A stretch of 7,095 nt of DNA from an uncultured Kiloniellales bacterium (GTDB lineage Bacteria; Pseudomonadota; Alphaproteobacteria; Kiloniellales; JAKSDN01), in the NCBI GenBank assembly GCA_937974415.1, contig CALJXB010000191.1:1-7095 (forward strand). Reading direction: 5' to 3'. Of the stretch, positions 6,229-7,095 are shown in pieces. Under the pieces are notes generated by a model. It made no database searches, was not told the origin of the DNA, and worked only from the letters and a program-made list of their open reading frames with translations. Within the stretch, counting starts at the first letter, position 1. Every line of letters starts with the position of its first letter. Both the position numbers and the translations under genes were made by a program.

Positions 6229-6257
6229 TTGACTCGGAACCGCCGTGGCCGGTTAAT
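6229..6257 (+). promoter_or_regulatory. Possible sigma-70-like promoter for the disulfide reductase gene
   Basis: TTGACT (6229-6234, five of six to the -35 consensus) is followed after 17 bases by GTTAAT (6252-6257, four of six to the -10). It lies about 80 bases before the ATG, with an A-rich stretch (GCGAAAACGGGAAAAGGGGC) just before the start. It is a plausible but unproven promoter in a region that must supply two divergent ones. Confidence 0.3.
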
Positions 6258-6337
6258 GAAGTCGCGCGGGCCTTGTATCACGCGAGACGCGGGACCGGCG
6301 ACGCAGGGGAGCGAAAACGGGAAAAGGGGCAGGGTTC

Positions 6338-7095
6338 ATGGCAGAGAAATACGACATCATCATCCTCGGCGGCGGGAACGCCGGATTCGGCGTGTCCGCC
6401 ATCGCCCACGACGCCGGCAAGACAATCGCCTTCGTCGAGGAACGGGACTTCGGCGGCACCTGTCCGAACCGCGGGTGCACGCCCAAGAAGGTTCTGGTCG
6501 CCGCGGCCCATGCGCTCCACGAGATCGCCATCGCCGGCGCCCATGGCATCGAGGTGGGCGCCGCGCGGTTGGACTGGGCGAAACTGATCGGGCGGGAAAA
6601 GGACATGGTCAGCTTCATCCCGGGGGCCATGGAAGCCACGGCCGGCAAACGGGGCGAGGTGTTCAAGGGCACCGCCAAATTCGTCGGGCCCAACGCTGTC
6701 GAGGTCGACGGGACGGTCCTGGAGGGCGAGAACATCGTGATCGCCACCGGCTCGAAACCGCGCCCCTTGCCGATTTCGGGGGCCGAGCTGCTGATCACCT
6801 CGGACGAGGTCCTGTCCGAGGAGACGCAACCGGGCGAGGTCGTCTTCATCGGTGGCGGCGTGATCGCCATGGAGTTCAGCCACGTCTACGCGCGGGCCGG
6901 AACCGAAGTCACCATCCTCGAGGCCTTGCCGCGCCTGTTGCCGCGGATGGAGGCCGACGCCGTGGCGGCGATTCAGGGCGAGAGCGAACGGCTTGGCATC
7001 GCCGTCAAGACCGGCGTCGAGGTGAAGGAGATCTCTCCAGCCAACGGCAAGCTTCGCGTCGCCTACCTTCACGACGGCGCGGAGCGGACGGTCGA
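6338..7095 (+). CDS. FAD-dependent pyridine nucleotide-disulfide oxidoreductase, N-terminal part (partial)
   Basis: The first 252 codons of a flavoprotein of the glutathione reductase/dihydrolipoamide dehydrogenase family (usually about 450-470 aa); the gene runs off the window. YDIIILGGGNAGFG holds the FAD-binding GxGxxG (11-16). The redox pair is C42 and C47 in GGTCPNRGCTPKK, a CxxxxC disulfide that passes electrons from NAD(P)H through FAD to the substrate. ATGS (136-139) is the second FAD motif, and VVFIGGGVIAMEF (168-180) is the NAD(P)-binding GxGxxA. The strand after it ends in ILEALPRLLPRMEAD; Glu195 at the end of that strand hints at NADH, an inference. CPNRGCTPKK differs from the classical CxNVGCxPSK of lipoamide dehydrogenases, placing the protein in a less characterised subgroup. 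The dimerisation domain, with its catalytic His-Glu pair, is outside the window. A GGGGCAGGG ribosome site precedes the ATG at 6338. Confidence 0.9.
   Translation, partial: MAEKYDIIILGGGNAGFGVSAIAHDAGKTIAFVEERDFGGTCPNRGCTPKKVLVAAAHALHEIAIAGAHGIEVGAARLDWAKLIGREKDMVSFIPGAMEATAGKRGEVFKGTAKFVGPNAVEVDGTVLEGENIVIATGSKPRPLPISGAELLITSDEVLSEETQPGEVVFIGGGVIAMEFSHVYARAGTEVTILEALPRLLPRMEADAVAAIQGESERLGIAVKTGVEVKEISPANGKLRVAYLHDGAERTV

Noticed and set aside
6262..6285. TCGCG/CGCGA inverted repeat before the disulfide reductase gene
   Set aside because: A 5-bp stem with a 14-base loop is expected by chance in this G+C-rich sequence.
1..7095. CRISPR array, tRNA, insertion sequence or phage signatures
   Set aside because: No regularly spaced repeats, cloverleaf, transposase motif or terminal inverted repeats with target duplications were seen.

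Overview
The window is G+C-rich, gene-dense bacterial DNA with strong G/C preference at third codon positions. The gene families fit an alphaproteobacterium, perhaps Rhodospirillales-like: a class III cyclase fused to a TolB-like domain and TPRs, a DUF938 methyltransferase, an MhpD-like hydratase, and a small acidic/basic helical protein. No tRNA, rRNA, CRISPR array, insertion sequence or phage gene is visible. The taxonomic guess is an inference from gene content only.

Layout. (1) Bases 1-154 are the last 50 codons of an amidase (+). (2) Bases 222-3757 (+) hold two genes joined by a TGATG overlap: a soluble adenylate/guanylate cyclase with all six canonical catalytic residues, a TolB-like middle domain and a TPR tail, then a 586-aa coenzyme-B12-dependent mutase-like protein (glutamate-mutase-like barrel plus C-terminal B12-binding domain). 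(3) Bases 3770-5347 (-) look like a three-gene operon read right to left: an MhpD/fumarylacetoacetase-family hydratase, a 39-codon small ORF with a TTG start and a near-perfect Shine-Dalgarno, and a DUF938 methyltransferase whose ATG overlaps the small ORF stop (ATGA). (4) Bases 5543-5722 (+) encode a 59-aa conserved-looking small protein, with a hairpin around its stop codon. (5) Bases 5819-6151 (-) encode a single-domain cupin. (6) From 6338 (+) to the window end lies the first 252 codons of a flavin-dependent disulfide-reductase-family enzyme.

How the genes may work together. The only couplings the sequence directly supports are the cyclase/B12-mutase overlap and the small-ORF/DUF938 overlap. 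The first suggests that a nucleotide-cyclase signalling protein and an orphan adenosylcobalamin-type mutase are made together; the mutase substrate is unknown. The other genes are mostly generic metabolic enzymes (amidase, hydratase, cupin, disulfide reductase) and do not form an obvious single pathway. The most interesting points are the orphan B12 enzyme with its cyclase partner, and the two small ORFs.
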